Shown here: positions 6,446 through 6,745 of the stretch, piece by piece | Layout of the letters: the number at the start of each line of letters is the position of its first letter | How positions within the stretch are numbered: the first letter of the stretch is position 1 | From: DATIJJ01 sp035478255 | GTDB taxonomy: Bacteria; Pseudomonadota; Gammaproteobacteria; DSM-16500 | DNA length: 6,745 nt | Direction of reading: 5' to 3' | NCBI GenBank assembly: GCA_035478255.1 | Contig: DATIJV010000152.1 | Span: 1 to 6,745, forward strand | The notes under the pieces: model-generated | What the model was told of the DNA's origin: nothing | Seen by the model: the letters and a program-made list of their open reading frames with translations, nothing else | Databases searched by the model: none | Made by a program: the position numbers and the translations under genes

Positions 6446-6662
6446 GTAAGGATTCGGTGACAGTCGCGTGGTTCTTATTTTGACCTCCTTCCCCTTTCCC
6501 CTTCCTCCACAAAAAGCATGTGGAGGAAGGGGGACGTTCTAATTAAGCGCATCTATATCGAAGAGTCCCCCTTCCTCCAAGTGTTTTTCTTGGAGGAAGG
6601 GGAAAGGGGAAGGAGGTCAAAAAACAAAAAACACGAATTTTATACTCTCACCGAATGCTTAC
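6446..6662. repeat. Outer inverted repeat enclosing the right family A element
   Basis: GTAAGGATTCGGTGA (6446-6460) is complementary, with one mismatch, to TCACCGAATGCTTAC (6648-6662). Between them lies the complete family A element with short AT-rich flanks. The left arm begins five bases after the stop codon of the small gene. The arrangement looks like one palindrome into whose spacer another palindrome has been inserted. Confidence 0.7.
6478..6622. repeat. Palindromic element, family A, complete right copy
   Basis: The whole 145-base element folds on itself. Arm A is 6478-6509, arm B 6521-6535, core 6534-6566, arm B' 6565-6579 and arm A' 6591-6622. A pairs with A' (from TTTTGACC/GGTCAAAA at the edges inward) and B with B'. 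In the alternative fold A pairs with B and B' with A', giving two hairpins with loops AAAAGCA and TGTTTTT. A (6483-6509) and A' (6591-6617) are perfect mirror repeats of pyrimidines and purines. No reading frame of note lies inside. It matches the truncated copy at 1-100 in the opposite orientation. No clear target duplication is seen at its edges. Confidence 0.9.
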
Positions 6663-6685
6663 GGGGAAGGGTAAGTATTCGGTGA
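6648..6685. repeat. 15-bp stem-loop next to the family A element
   Basis: TCACCGAATGCTTAC (6648-6662) pairs with GTAAGTATTCGGTGA (6671-6685) with one G-T position, around the loop GGGGAAGG. The second arm differs from 6446-6460 at a single base, so the same 15-mer occurs three times here (twice direct, once inverted). On the minus strand a T-rich stretch (6620-6639) follows at some distance, too far for a standard terminator. Confidence 0.8.
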
Positions 6686-6689
6686 TGTC

Positions 6690-6745
6690 ATGCCAGCATG
6701 CTTTTAGCTGGCATCCAGCGCCCTTAAAAACACTGGATGCCAGCT
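6690..6745. repeat. Palindromic repeat, family C (cut by window end)
   Basis: ATGCCAGC (6690-6697) pairs with GCTGGCAT (6707-6714) around ATGCTTTTA. AGCTGGCATCCAG (6706-6718) also pairs perfectly with CTGGATGCCAGCT (6733-6745) across a 14-base loop. The same middle arm can therefore choose between two partners. The repeat probably continues past the window end. It resembles the GGCATCCAG-type intergenic palindromes found in many copies in some intracellular bacteria; that comparison is from memory. Confidence 0.75.

Noticed and set aside
1..6622. Composite transposon carrying the pump
   Set aside because: No transposase, no insertion-sequence ends and no visible target duplications; kept only as a structural observation about inverted elements.

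Overview
The window carries one complete tripartite RND efflux operon, transcribed on the minus strand from about 6140 down to about 102, followed (on the plus strand) by a small gene and a dense block of palindromic repeats. An outer-membrane lipoprotein of the NodT type, an HAE-1-like RND permease and moderate-to-low GC coding sequence point to a Gram-negative bacterium. The protein style and the abundance of intergenic palindromes would fit a gammaproteobacterium, perhaps a repeat-rich lineage such as the Legionellales. That placement is inference; nothing in the window proves it.

Layout on the minus strand, in order of transcription: a regulatory region (about 6114-6293) with three clustered inverted repeats and a weak sigma70-like promoter; the outer-membrane channel gene (6113-4608); after a 16-base gap, the periplasmic adaptor gene (4591-3449, TTG start with a good ribosome binding site); a 269-base intergenic region filled by three copies of a hairpin repeat; and the RND permease gene (3179-102). 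The three proteins should assemble into one pump spanning both membranes: proton-driven permease in the inner membrane, adaptor in the periplasm, channel in the outer membrane. The substrate cannot be read from the sequence and no regulator gene lies in the window.

On the plus strand a 48-codon gene of unknown function (6294-6440) starts divergently from the efflux operon. From 6441 to the end there is no gene. That stretch holds a 15-bp inverted repeat, a nested 145-bp palindromic element and the start of a third repeat family.

The most unusual content is the repeats. A large element made of homopurine/homopyrimidine arms occurs twice, truncated at 1-100 and complete at 6478-6622, in opposite orientation on the two sides of the operon. 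A second family sits inside the operon and can fold into an almost gap-free four-way junction at 3272-3429. Both families show paired changes in opposite stem arms. The arms of the first family are perfect 27-nt mirror repeats and end in a consensus Shine-Dalgarno octamer. Several hairpins, including one of a different family, share the loop TGYTTTT.
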